A stretch of 64,000 nucleotides of DNA from positions 1 through 64,000 of the forward strand of contig JAALGH010000019.1 in NCBI GenBank assembly GCA_011800155.1. The letters run 5' to 3'. The DNA is from Flammulina velutipes. Its lineage: Eukaryota; Basidiomycota; Agaricomycetes; Agaricales; Physalacriaceae. This document shows positions 46,376 to 57,459 of this stretch, one piece after another; position 1 is the first letter of the stretch; each line of letters starts with the position of its first letter. The notes under the pieces were generated by a model, which saw only the letters and a program-made list of their open reading frames with translations, did no database searches and was not told the origin of the DNA. Both the position numbers and the translations under genes were made by a program.

Positions 46376-47365
46376 GAAGCAGTGTATAAGTTATAAAGGA
46401 GTGTGAGATAGCAAGTGAATTGGAGAGGAAGAAGGCGCAGGAATGTCATTATGAAGCAATGGCTCACCACATATATACTCAGTGGTCGGCCCGTACTTAC
46501 CGATGTTTAGCGTAGACAGTGCTCTAGAACCGCCCTCATGGGCACCTCATGGTGGTGAGTGCTCAGGTATAAAAATACTAAACAAGTAACTATTAATTAT
46601 ATCAACTCTGCCAGAATGCGCCGCATGACGTTCAGCAACAATCAACCACGTTTGAAAGAACATAATGACAGCGGAAACGTGCTGAAACAGCCACATGTAA
46701 CATCCAAGATAATTTGACACTCAGCAATTCGCTAAATTCCCTGACTCTTGCTTGGAGATGAGTCATTTCTGTTGTATGCACTGGTTTTTCGGAGGTGTGA
46801 TTTAGAGTTTGGTGCCCGTCCAATAATCTTGCAGACTGACTTGGGTGAGTCTTTTAAATATGGTATAAGATGCTTTGAGTCTCAACTGTCACTTACATAT
46901 TTGGAAGATAACTCTAGGATATGAGCAACTAGCGCATAATCTCGTCGAGCCGGTGAAATATGTAATTGATGGTAAGATTGATGGCATCAAAACGAGATTT
47001 CACTTGTGTCAACACGAGATTATATGTGGTCAAGGCAAAGCGTACCCTATTGTATACCAAAAAGAAGGTTTCTAAAGCAAGATTTGTCTGAAAAATGAGA
47101 TTTTATTTTTGTCCGGCAAGGACACCCATAGAAGACCCTTTTAGAGGGGATTTTAGGCGCAAATATGAATCTAACTGCTTCAGCTAAATTCAAGACAACT
47201 TCAAAGTAATAATACATGACCATTGTTTAGCGGCGTGAGGATCAAGTTTCTCTGCCCTTATTGATGTCAGCGGGACTAGGAGGGATGTCGAATAAGCCTG
47301 GTTTCGGAATGCCTCTCCTATACAATTTCCTCAATATAAGAGTTAATGAACACTCAAGAATTGAC
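46376..47365. other. Intergenic, no gene seen
   Basis: AT-rich. ACGAGATTT-like motifs recur at 46990, 47020 and 47095. Probably promoter of the minus-strand gene on the left and 3' end of the one on the right; a last small exon of the latter may lie near 47242-47340. Confidence 0.35.
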
Positions 47366-49805
47366 TTACTGATAACCTTTAGGCAATGGAAGGACGGAGG
47401 AGGAAGCTTCTTGCGGCGATACCTTCTTGGAACGGGGCGCCTTGTTAATCGGAGCTTTAGCCTTGCCTTTTGACGTCTTTGCAGTAGTTCGGGTCGATGT
47501 ACCGGGAGATTTCGCTTTCTTGGAAACCATCGAGCCTTCTGACGGTCCCTCGCTCGACCGTTTCTTGCTGGACTCTGGTTCATCACCTCTTGACCTGGCC
47601 TGCATTTCCTTTCTCACCTCCTTCTCGATCCTCTTCCTCATCTTCTCCTCCATCTTCTCCCTCACCTCCCTCTCTATCCTCTTCCTCATCTCGTCCCCGT
47701 CGTCGTCATTGACGTCGTCGTTATCTTCGTTGCTGCCGTCGTTGACGCCGTCGTTATCTTCGTCGCCGTCGCTCATCTTGTAGTCGTTATCGTCGTTGTT
47801 ACCACCGTCGTCTTCATCTTCATCCTCCCTCTTTGCCATCGCCCCTTGCGTGGGGGTCTTCGCCACTCCCAACATTCCCCCGTCCTTCGGTGCCCCCGTC
47901 ACCTTCACCTCAGCCACATCGCCCTTCTCCTTCTCACGGCCCTTCGCCTTCCGTTCAGCCCGCTTCTCAAGCCTGGATCGCTCAGTGAGGTCAGACGAAC
48001 GCTTCCGCTCAACCTCCTCGCTCTTCCGTGCAATCTCCAGCCTCGTAGCCTCCTCAGCCTCACTCCTCTTTCGATCAGCCTCCAGCCTCGCAGTCTCCCG
48101 GGCCTCCTCCTCCGCTCTCTTCCGTTCAACCTCCAGTATTTCCGAACGGAGGCTGACGTTTGGCTCAACATCTAATAGATCCTGCTCCTCCAACATAGGC
48201 GAATGAGCGCCGCGCTCAACGGTATCCCCGTCAGCCATAAGACAATCCTGCTCATCGCCAGCAGGAGCCTGAATCCCAGATTCTGCCGTGACGTCGTCTT
48301 TGACCTCAGCGTCTGGAGGGGCCATGTTATGATCGTCTTGCACAAGCTCCGGCTGTGGTAAAAAGCGAAAGGGTGTCCGCGTCCGATCCATCAGAGTACC
48401 AATCAAGAGCATGAGTGAGGGGCCTTCCAGTTCCCTTGGGTCACGGAGGAGATATTTTTGAACATCCGACCACAAAAGTACGTCGTAGAAGGAAGTTGGG
48501 TCCTGCACAATTTTATCGTAGGGAATCTCATCATCCTCTGAACAGGAGGCGTGTCCTAGGAAACATCAGTCACCACCCTCTACATCCTCCAATGTAGGGG
48601 ACCTACTATAGACTTCCTGGAGAAACTCATGGACGACGGTCGCTTGCAACTTTTTGTCTTTGGCGTTGGTTATGACGGTGGTAGCATTGAGTTCAGGGAA
48701 GACAGGAAGGCCGTCAGGCAGGCGCTGTACGTCGGAATGGAGACATGCTGGAGGCATATATTAGTTAGGTTGAATAAAAATGAAAGCTACACCACTCACG
48801 ATGATACTTTTTCCGCCACGCTGTGAGTCTCTCAGCGATATCAGGGTGCAGTATATCTGTCATCGACGGTTCGCCAACCTGAAGCCTAACACCAAATACG
48901 TTAAGAACAAGCACACATTTAGTTATAAATGCTCACATGCCCCCACTAGGTGCCCCTTCACGAACAGGGGAATATGCAATCAAAAGAATGCAGCTTGCAC
49001 CACCGAGAAAGGTCAACAATCCCGTTAGCATGTTGTGCAAGCCCGAGCTGATGAATTCCTTTCGCCTATATTGGGCAGGATTAATTTAGACCTTCGCCAA
49101 GCATTGGGAAACTCACGAAGCCATATCAGCAACAATTTCCTTCGCCTCCTCGTCAAACTCTGCCTGCTCATCGGCGTCAAGTTTGTTCCACATGCGGGAT
49201 GCCGCACGGCTATAGGCTCCCGCACTATTGCCATCTACGACGTCGCCTGCCTCTTCTACGGCGCGAGCACGAACATCCTCGGAGTTCCTTTGCAAGTAAA
49301 GATCCCGCCCACTGAGGGACTCCCATCGCAATAAGGAGTGAATGTTGCTATCTGTTGAACCTGTACCCCGGGATGCTTTACTTCCTTGTGCGTGGTCTTT
49401 GCCCTTACGCTTCGCATTGTCTTTGACGTTTTGAAGCTAATTTTTAATCCACTGTGGACACAGTCAGACGAATTTTTAAAAGGCATAATAAAATTGTACG
49501 CACTTGGACAATAACTTTGTAGGAGATGGAGTCATCTGCAGTGCCGTGTTTTACGAGAATGTCTTGGTATACTTTATGGTCCGCAATTTTAGTCGCCAGT
49601 GTCCGTTTGTACGTCCTCACGGAGTCCGTGTCGAGCTCCTGGTATGCAGTTACCCACCAAGGCATGCAATGTTGCAAAAGGCTGGCATGAATCAGTTGGA
49701 CCCAGGGCGCCTTGCGCCTCCCGCCTGCCTTGACTTCCGCGTTCTCGTCCTCCTGGTTGACCCCATCCCAAACCCATTCTGAAAGGTCAGGATAAACAGG
49801 TGCCA
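47366..49805 (-). CDS. Long charged coiled-coil protein of a basidiomycete multicopy family
   Basis: The ATG at 49805 (MAPVYPDLSEWVWDGVNQED) starts a first exon to about 49501. Then come exons with LLRWESLSGRDLYLQRNSED and NKLDADEQAEFDEEAKEIVA (about 49435-49121), NMLTGLLTFLGGASCILLIA (about 49072-48938, hydrophobic), MTDILHPDIAERLTAWRKK, and QRLPDGLPVFPELNATTV. A long last exon (48555-47366) holds a Glu/Arg/Lys coiled coil (EVERKRAEEEARETARLEAD), an Asp/Asn-rich acidic tract with GSNEDNDDVNDDD repeats, a second Arg/Glu coiled coil with duplicated RKRIE-EVR-EM units, and a Ser/Lys tail. Introns are about 50-65 bp. The first half follows the same plan as the gene at 24551-27066. Function unknown. 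Confidence 0.55.
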
Positions 49806-50104
49806 TAGCGGCGACAACGAAGGAGACAGAAGGGTGCGCCGTCAGACAGAAAGACGTTCCAATTGAAGATGGGAGAAAGAAAGAGAAATGCCGGGCGCGA
49901 GCCGACCACACATGTGGCGCCTCTCAAAATTCAGGGTCAAGTGTGGGTAAATGGTACGTGCTCTAACCTCGCTTAAACGAGAAGAACACGATGTTATTGA
50001 AACTGATGGAGATCATTAGGTAGAACATGGACTGAAACACCCTTTGAATATTGAACATTAAACCTGGGGCCCCACGGAGTCGTGATTACTCACATTATCG
50101 GAGC
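49806..50104. other. Promoter-side intergenic stretch
   Basis: Includes CATGTGGCGCC at 49912. No gene. Confidence 0.35.
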
Positions 50105-50566
50105 TTACAGGGGCTGCAAGAATGGCTGGACGGCAGCACACCAGTCAGACGGTAGATTTCTGCCAGACGCATCGATAACCACTGGTGTTTCCTTCGACTG
50201 AGGGACAGAGAAGAATGAATACCATCCGATGGTGCGCCACGAACAGCACACAGTATCGAATTCCAAGTGGGTGAAGGAGCGGGCTGAATACTCTGTCACG
50301 CCGATTTGTGCAAGCGATGTGGCGGCATCTCTCATCCTCATTCTATTGCCACGCGTCTCAACGGTAATGACCCTTAATGCCTAATAAACTTGTTCAATAA
50401 ATGAGAAGTGCGACGAACTGAAAAGCTTACTGGCCGGAATACAAACAAGACCACCTCAAAACGTTTCGATGGATGCTTTCTATTAGTCTTCCCCATAGTC
50501 TTCAGGTAGGGAGTAATTGAGGATTGAAAGGCTTCCCGAGGTTGAAATCTTGGAGCTTTGGGCATC
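50105..50566 (-). CDS. Small two-exon unknown protein
   Basis: The ATG at 50566 reads PKAPRFQPREAFQSSITPYL and EVVLFVFRP. A 50-bp GT-AG intron (about 50431-50382) follows, and then ALRVITVETRGNRMRMRDAA, GVTEYSARSFTHLEFD and SDWCAAVQPFLQPL with TAA at 50105. The protein is about 137 residues. No known family. The frame is intact and both splice sites are canonical. It lies just downstream of the SPT5-like 3' fragment on the same strand. Confidence 0.5.
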
Positions 50567-50696
50567 GCACTTCGCAGGAAGAAAGAAAAGATTGAGCGGG
50601 AAAGAGCCTCCAGTCACGTTGCAATAATGAACAGTAATATGTAATACAATGTGTAGGCGATGTCAGCCTGCACAGTCCGTCGACATCAATCATCCA

Positions 50697-51948
50697 AGTC
50701 AGGTTCCCAAACATCCCCTGGCACCTCTACCTGAGCATGGCTGCTAACACGACACAGTTCATGGGCAGCATTGAGTTTTTGCTCCTCCTCGTCAACATCA
50801 AGAACGACTAGAGAGCTATCTGTGACACGAATAGGGTTTAAAGGTTAAGTCACTTAACTGGTCATTTTAGAGCGACTTAACCTGACCTGACTGGAAACAT
50901 TAACCGGACCCTGAGCGACTGGTCACTGTGAATGACTGGTTAAGGTTAATGGTTAAAGCATTTGGAGAAATTTAATATGACTGTCAATGACTGGTCTTGA
51001 CTGGTTATAACCAATACTCTTGATACTCTCAATATATGAAGAGAAAAAGAGCTATAACATAAAGGTTTCTTACATATATAAGATATATATGATTGATAAA
51101 GTCTGATATACTAGTATTATGAAGAGAATGCCTGAAAACATAGACCTGAATATCAAAAAGATAAATCAATAGATCCATTAATCTTGGTTTATCTCTAGAT
51201 TATAAGATTGATAGCAAATTAACCAGTCATAACCTGTTAATAACTGGTTATAACTGCATTAAGTTTTAACTAGTTATAGCCAGTTATAACTGAGTCTCGA
51301 GTGACTGGTTACACTTATTGACTGGTCATGGTTAATGGTTAATCAACTTTCATAATATTGAATGACTGGTTAAGGTCAGGTTAATCCAAAAGGTGTGTCA
51401 TTAATCTGACTTAACCTGACCTTTAAACCCTAGACACGAATGACACGATCTAAGTCTCGGTCGGGTTCCCCGACTAAGAGGGCCACCAAAAAGACGATCC
51501 AGGAAGCTTCCTGCAGCTTGGGATCGAGCGAATGATACTGAATTCCTTGGCAGAATTGGCCTTGGTGCCTGCCGTTCCAGATGTACCACCGCTGATTCTT
51601 TTTGGGCTTGCGCCCAGGATTCGATGGTAGGAGCAGTTCTGGAGCCCAGCGTTTCCCCAGTTGTCGATTACTTTGCCATTGGCGCATGGCAATGTCGAGC
51701 CCGTTCCTCTCTTGGACCACTAAGATGACGCTCAGTCTTTGTGCTGTGGACTGCCGTGAGACCACGGAGATGCGATGTCCTTCAAGCTGCGAGGCCTGCA
51801 GCCAATGATGGTGCGCAACGATCGGAGAGGGTACATGGTGAGGTGTGGGCGGCGGGGTGGGAGCCCTCTGAGAATGTAACGACGCAGGCTGCGCCATTCG
51901 GACGATGCTCAAGAAGGCCTTCTCTTGACGTTGAGACTCTCTACTTCC
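50697..51948 (-). pseudogene. 3' part of an SPT5/KOW-like gene, broken by an hAT MITE
   Basis: The minus-strand frame reads FLSIVRMAQPASLHSQRAPT, a Pro-rich stretch, HHWLQASQLEGHRISVV, NRQLGKRWAPELLLPSNPG and QRWYIWNGRHQGQFCQGIQY, and reaches DRDLDRVIRV at 51440. A 601-bp element intervenes, and the frame continues with TDSSLVVLDVDEEEQKLNAA through GDVWEPDLDD and TGA at 50697. Removing the element plus one 8-bp target copy restores the exact frame. WYIWKGRHQGRF-like strings are, from memory, typical of the C-terminal part of basidiomycete SPT5-like proteins, so this may be the missing 3' end of the gene at 54182-56312, separated from it by 2.2 kb of repeats. As it stands it is disrupted. Confidence 0.5.
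50832..51432. mobile_element. 601-bp hAT-type MITE inserted in an exon
   Basis: Left end TAGGGTTTAAAGGTTAAGTC; right end on the other strand TAGGGTTTAAAGGTCAGGTT. Flanked by a perfect 8-bp duplication GACACGAA at 50824-50831 and 51433-51440. The interior is AT-rich and built of GACTGGTTA/TAACCAGTC units. An 8-bp duplication and a TAGGG terminus are hAT features. No coding capacity. Confidence 0.88.
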
Positions 51949-52523
51949 ATACCATCAACTTCCCCTGACCTCCAGGTCGTCCCAATATGTTTTATCATCA
52001 TTATAGATGATGTATTAACACCCCAGAGGTTCCCCCAGTGTGTCAAAATGCGAACATTCATGATACTAGGTGAACCCTTATTCACCCTTCCTCCTCAAGT
52101 ACACCCACTGGTTCGCATATTTACATCTTTAGGACTGTTCTAATAGTCATTTGACATCATATAGATGATATCTTGGGGCCCAGGTCACAGGTAGACCTCG
52201 AAGATACACCCCTTTGGTACATGGTGAGGATATGATCTTTGTACTAATTCTCAAATGTCTATGCTCAATATTGAAGGGTGTTCAACCTGGGACATATTCT
52301 GGGAAGCTAAAAACACATTGTATAATGTTAAAATCAATAGTCCACCACTCAGATGTGTGATAGTTGGGGTGGTTCTTGCTGTAGAAGGAGGAGATATAAA
52401 TTATTGTACCATTTATATTCGCATTTTGACATACTGGGGGGGCCTCTGGGATGCTAATACATCATCTATAATGATAATAGAACATATTGGGACGACCTGG
52501 AGGTCAGGGGAAGTTGATGGTAT
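51949..52523. mobile_element. 575-bp foldback with inverted repeats of about 100 bp
   Basis: 51949-52050 (ATACCATCAACTTCCCCTGA, then CCTCCAGGTCGTCCCAATAT) is mirrored with few mismatches by 52420-52523. The interior has no gene. Lies at the point where the coding frame of the SPT5-like 3' fragment begins. No target duplication identified. Confidence 0.7.
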
Positions 52524-53119
52524 ATGTGCTTTCTTGGGGAACATTATTTAGGGTATATCCAAGGTTTTGACCGCATTTTTCACACTCCAGACTTCATCTA
52601 ACTCATGATTAGAACATTATATACATATATCTTCGAATATACGGTGTCCCCAGGTCAGGGCAAGTTGATAGTGTGGCCCAAAGCTGTGTGGTTCGGGTTT
52701 TTGGCATTTTGATCATATCCAAGGGTTCTGTTGACCTGGGGACCTAACTGAGTGACATATACAATGCCCCAAAGGTGTCTGGACGACCTACAAGTGGTTC
52801 CAGGTCACCCCCAAGCGAGGGCAAAGTGCTGCTCCCTTTTTGGTGCTTTTTGATGGATTTTCAATAATGTTCTGCTTGTTTCTCAGCCAAATCTTCGTGT
52901 TTTTACATGGTTCTTTGTGCTGCACACATTCATTTTTCAAGGGGAAGACATCTAAAGCAACCCCAAGTCAATCAGAGGTATGTTCTCCTCGATTAAAAAT
53001 GCGCCACACATCGTTTTTTTATTACTTTCAGTAGCTGCCACACCCCCATTCATGTTTCTGATAGTTAGAAAGAATTCTATTTTTCAACCTACAATCATCC
53101 CTCCCATACCCTCTTCATA
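52524..53119. other. Non-coding, related to the foldback
   Basis: Further copies of CCAGGTCAGGGCAAGTTGAT (52651) and GACCTGGGGACCTAACTGAG (52734) show that it shares sequence with the 51949-52523 element. No gene. Confidence 0.4.
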
Positions 53120-54060
53120 CCCTGGCAATAGCCCAGTATGTATCCTGGTGCCACAATTGTCCCCTGCCCTCAATCCCCCCTGCCCCCATCCCCAATCCCC
53201 TCCCCCATCCCCTCCCCCATCAATCCCATCAGTTCCCATCAATCCCTAGGTCCGGATTCCTGTGTGGCCACATTTCCCCTTTCCCCATCCCCCCTCTCCT
53301 GCTCCCATCAGACCCTAGGTCCGGATTTTCCTGGTGCCACAATTCCTACAGTGCAGGACGCTCAAAACCGACCACTCGGAGCACCAAAACGGGATGACCG
53401 TTATAGCATGTACCCACTCTGGTCCCTTCGCCCAAAAATCATTGCAGATAGTGCGGAATGACTTCCGATGACATGTTAACTCAACCAATATGTAAAAAAC
53501 TGACGGAATTTTTTTTTGGTCGGGCAAAATTGAGAATAAGACCCTGAATGGACCCTTGATGTACGCCACATTGCGCCACATTGAGGGCGATTTGGCTAGG
53601 TAGTAATGTCTCCACCTGTTAATGGCTCGTTCTTTACTTTCCCCACATAAAATATGCTGTTATTACTTGGGAAATACCAGAATTACACTGTTTAATTTCG
53701 TTTTTTTTGAACTGAAATTGAGAAAAGTCACGTGACATGCGCCCTAAAATTTTTATTTCGTTTTTACGCTAATTTGAACTAGTTTCCTTCCTAATCTCAA
53801 AGATTGGCATCAGGGAAGCACCAGATCAAGCTAAATCAAGTGGTCGGGTTTTGGTGTCCTGCACTGTATCCCCATCCCCCATTCCCCTGGTCAATCAATG
53901 ACATCAGTACCCATCAATCCCTAGGTCCAGATTTCTATGTGGCCACATTTCCCCATCCCCTGCTCCCCCTCCCCCTCCCCATCAATCCCTAGCTGCTCCC
54001 ATCAATGTCTATCCATATATGGACCAGCCCGCCTGCCCCAGAGCTGCTCCCTCTGGCGGG
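53120..54060. repeat. C-rich imperfect tandem repeats (CATCAATCCCTAGGTCCGGA)
   Basis: CCCATCAATCCCTAGGTCCGGA, CCCATCAGACCCTAGGTCCGGA, CCCATCAATCCCTAGGTCCAGA and CCCATCAATCCCTAG occur at about 53238, 53302, 53903 and 53976, each followed by a GTGGCCACA- or GTGCCACA-like part and C runs. One unit is interrupted by the TA-flanked MITE. Confidence 0.7.
53349..53866. mobile_element. 518-bp Tc1/mariner-like MITE (TA target)
   Basis: Left end CAGTGCAGGACGCTCAAAAC; right end on the other strand CAGTGCAGGACACCAAAACC; both continue into GACCACT. The dinucleotide TA lies on both sides (53347-53348, 53867-53868). No transposase frame. It sits within the C-rich repeats. Confidence 0.75.
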
Positions 54061-54181
54061 CCCTACCACATAAGGGAATTGACAACTAGTTGTGGCTTCA
54101 CCTTTGAGCACTGCTCAATTACAGACAGACAATGTAATGCGGCCCCCTGTAAGGTATGGGTGGACAACTGTTTGTGGTTAC

Positions 54182-56312
54182 TTAATAGGGTGACTCCATC
54201 CATTTCTCGCCAGTGACAACTTTGGGGGATGCGTGATACACAGAGGCCAGGAAGTACTGTAAAGAGTAAACAAAATGCCTGGTTCTTGAAGTAATAGAAA
54301 ACTTACTTGGAGTCGAGGACGTGGTCATAATCCGTTCTTAGAACCTTCTCACTCCCGTTGAGCAAGAGCGAGACATCTAAGAAGATCCCAGAGGGTGTCG
54401 CATCGGAGACGTCTCCGGATACGACGTAGCCCAGCCGACCTTTGTAGTCGTTTGACAGGTCCGCCAATTTATGTGAATGAGGGTGTAGAAGAGGGTCCAG
54501 CTTGGCAGTTACTTGCTTGCTTTGAGGTGAGCGCCCCGTACCGATGATGGATACCATAACACCAATCCAAGGGCATCGTCCAACGGGGTAGGGGTCTTCC
54601 CGAACGACAGTCGAGGGAACCTTATTCTGTTTATTAGCCATGCGCTGTTCGATTAGGAGCGAGTGCTGCTCCAAGTGAGTGGTGAAAGCTATGGATCTAC
54701 AGCCATTTCGTGGGGTGGTCAAGAGCTAGAACGGTGTTAGATCCGTTGGGGGCGTTGGTGCACTAGGGCTTACCTCCATCATACACTTTCCTTGCAGCTC
54801 CTGAACGATCATCACATCTACCATAGGACCCTTGTTCGCAGTTTGGAACACCACCCAACCTTGAAGTATCTGGCGACCTGGCACCGGCACCTCAACCACG
54901 TCGTAGTCGTTGAAATGTTTCAGCGCATTCACTTTCAAGATCCACCCTATCAGGTGCTCTCCTGGTTGCTCAGCCTCTGCTGGGTCTTGCAGTAGGAGGA
55001 TACGATCGTCCTCTAACTTCCCTACCACCCCACGGAGCCCCGTTATGCGATCGAAGACCATTTCCCCGTACGCCATCGTCCATTCTAGCGGAATAGGTAG
55101 CTGTGACCTGGGGGCTTTACCGTTACCCGATTGTTGCCACTCCTCGCGAAGGTGTTTGGAGACGTAGGTGGCAGTTTGAATGTTGGCGGGGCGACACCTA
55201 AGCATGAGAAGGTCTCCGTCGAACTGACATCCTGGTGGGTCTCCGTCTACCGTTGGATCGAAAAGCTTTGGGGGCGGGCGTGAGTGCAGCGGGCAGCATT
55301 CGCCAACCCTTGCCTGTTTCGCACCGCGCGAGCGACCCATGGAACATTCTGTAGCTTCTTTTCTCGCCTCGTCGGTGCCAGCGTCGACGGGGCTCAGCCT
55401 TGGGACCACAAGAAGTTGCAACCACTCTCCGGCATCCAGAGTGACCCATCCAACGTCACCACGATAGAGACCTCGGCAAATAGTCACCCAACGGTCGGCC
55501 CACTTTGGGCAAGGGTTCATGAGTTTCAAGGTTGCTGCTCGTTCTGTGAGTTCATGGACGACCCTCATGGAGGACGGGACCACCGTCGGACAGGTCTTCA
55601 TGATACGCTCATGGATAGGACCGTGCTTGTGAGACTCGAGCAATAGGTGAAGCCGAGGTCGATCGGCGTGAAAGGACCACGCCTCCACCAATTCGTCGCC
55701 CACTTTTGCGCCGCTTTTGAGATTGTGGACTACGTCCTCATGAGTACTATCCTGAAGCATTCATCAGTAACGATACCAGCGTCTTACTAACAGAAATATT
55801 TGCCTGGTTGAATTCATAGTGTAAGATAGCCTTGTAGGTGTTCTGTGCGACGGCGAGGATGTATTCCTCGTCGCATAACTTGCTCTTGTCGATTTTCTTC
55901 TTGTAGGCGAGAGTATCAGAGGTAGACGAAGGTGATGCCCCACGCTCGCCGGAAGGAACAGCACTTCCTTTTTCTATGCATTGGAATAGATCTCCATACA
56001 GCTCCTTAACTCGATCGTGGTGGGTTGGCTGAAAGGTGGCGTTCGACGTTGAGCATTGGAATAGTCGCTCCTCCGCTGCCATAGAATCATCATCGTCAAT
56101 GAGTTCTACTCTGGAATGTCAAAAATGGAGATTAAAGGACGAAGATGTTGATCACCTCGTAATGCAAATGTGGCGTCATCATCTTCGTCCTCGTACTCTT
56201 CTTCAGTCGGGTCGTCAATGGCTACATCGTCGATAAACTGGTTCCTTGGATGGACGGAGAGGGTTGTTGATTTTCTCTTAGTCGAAGAGTTTATTCCTAA
56301 TAATTCTGACAT
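54182..56312 (-). CDS. SPT5-like protein with KOW-type motif, possibly 3'-truncated
   Basis: The ATG at 56312 leads to an acidic start typical of SPT5 (NQFIDDVAIDDPTEEEYEDE). Then come an exon with QPTHHDRVKELYGDLFQC, and the large exon 55760-54775 with WADRWVTICRGLYRGDVGWV near 55480. Its R-G-x-Y-x-G-D-x-G-x-V string is a KOW motif, followed by LLVVPRLSP as in SPT5. Further down are RITGLRGVVGKLEDDRILLL and LTTPRNGCRSIAFTTHLEQH. The last exon ends GEKWMESPY and TAA at 54182, inside what looks like foreign sequence. SPT5 is an elongation factor clamped on RNA polymerase II or I; SPT5-like multicopy relatives occur in mushroom genomes. It may once have continued into 50697-51948. Confidence 0.6.
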
Positions 56313-57459
56313 CGCGGGACCTAAGGTAGTCGTTAGTTTGGGTTAAGCTTTCCTGGAACGTTTACAATATGATAGGATTGAAGGGTACTCTATTTATGTT
56401 TTTACAGCGACTTTTTCGAAAGACTTACAGAGAAAGTGTTACACTGACTTGTGGTTATGAGCAAAGTTGGAAAAGCTTACGTAATGTTGGAGGCTGCGTT
56501 GATACAAGACATCAGACTTCAACATTCCGCTTATAGACATCAACTCTCTTTAGAACCACCATGTCAAGTACCGAGCGAACCACTATTATCCACGCACTCG
56601 CCACTTATATTCATCTATAATATTCACTGTATTTAGGTATGATCATATTGTATTGCTGCTTCAACCCTATGTAACTTTAATAGCATTCAACACTCGTTGA
56701 GGACACCTTAGATTAGCATGACCGTTGACCGTACGGACAAATGGAATATTAGCACCAGGGATCACTCGCCATCGGGTCTATAAACCAAATGTAGGATGCA
56801 TTGATGTAATGAACGCACAATTGGCCAAGTCGGTATACCGACTAGCCATCCGCTAGGTATATTGATCGATCAACCAGTCGCTTAAAACGCGTAGTCGACT
56901 ATAGTATGCAGTTACATAATTGGCAGAGTCAATGCCATACTGGTGTTAAATAGTGCACCACATAGACAATCTTCTATATGCGACGCTCAACAGACACGAC
57001 CACGTCTAACACCAACTCAGCTTGAATACGCTCACGTGCTTTGTAGGACGGTGTTCGATCCTGCCATCAATTAATAATGACGCGCTAATTTAAGCAAAAT
57101 ACGCGGTCGACGCTGCCGTCCTTCCTCCCAGCACCACCCTCAGAAACGTTGCAAGGCCATGGCATCCGTCGAAGGTACACCTGTCTTTTTATTTGCCTCT
57201 AGATAGTTTCTATCGCGTCTTGACGCCCGAAGTCTGCCCGAAGTCTGACCGCCTTTGGACGGACGAGGGTGTCAGGTCGCGCGCGTCAGTATGAGGCCTT
57301 ACGGCCCCAGAACCCGTGAATTGCTATACCACATTGGGTTATTCGATACGTCCATCTGTCTAACGAAGCAACTACACAGATCTTAGCACCGGGATAGGTG
57401 GGCGTGTTGACCCCACTGTACAGGTAACCAGGGTTGCCCATACGACGATTGAGCAGCTC
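56313..57459. other. Intergenic; left end of a TIR-bounded segment
   Basis: No gene supported. Contains the inverted-repeat end at 56821-56852. A stretch before 57460 is open in frame with the next gene and may be an upstream exon (VTRVAHTTIEQL). Confidence 0.4.

Noticed and set aside
47427..48206. Plus-strand Ser/Leu-rich frames
   Set aside because: Mirror of the Glu/Arg/Asp-rich coiled coil on the minus strand.
53120..54060. C-rich tandem repeats considered as a CRISPR-like array
   Set aside because: Units are imperfect, spacing is irregular, spacers are not unique and the genome is eukaryotic.
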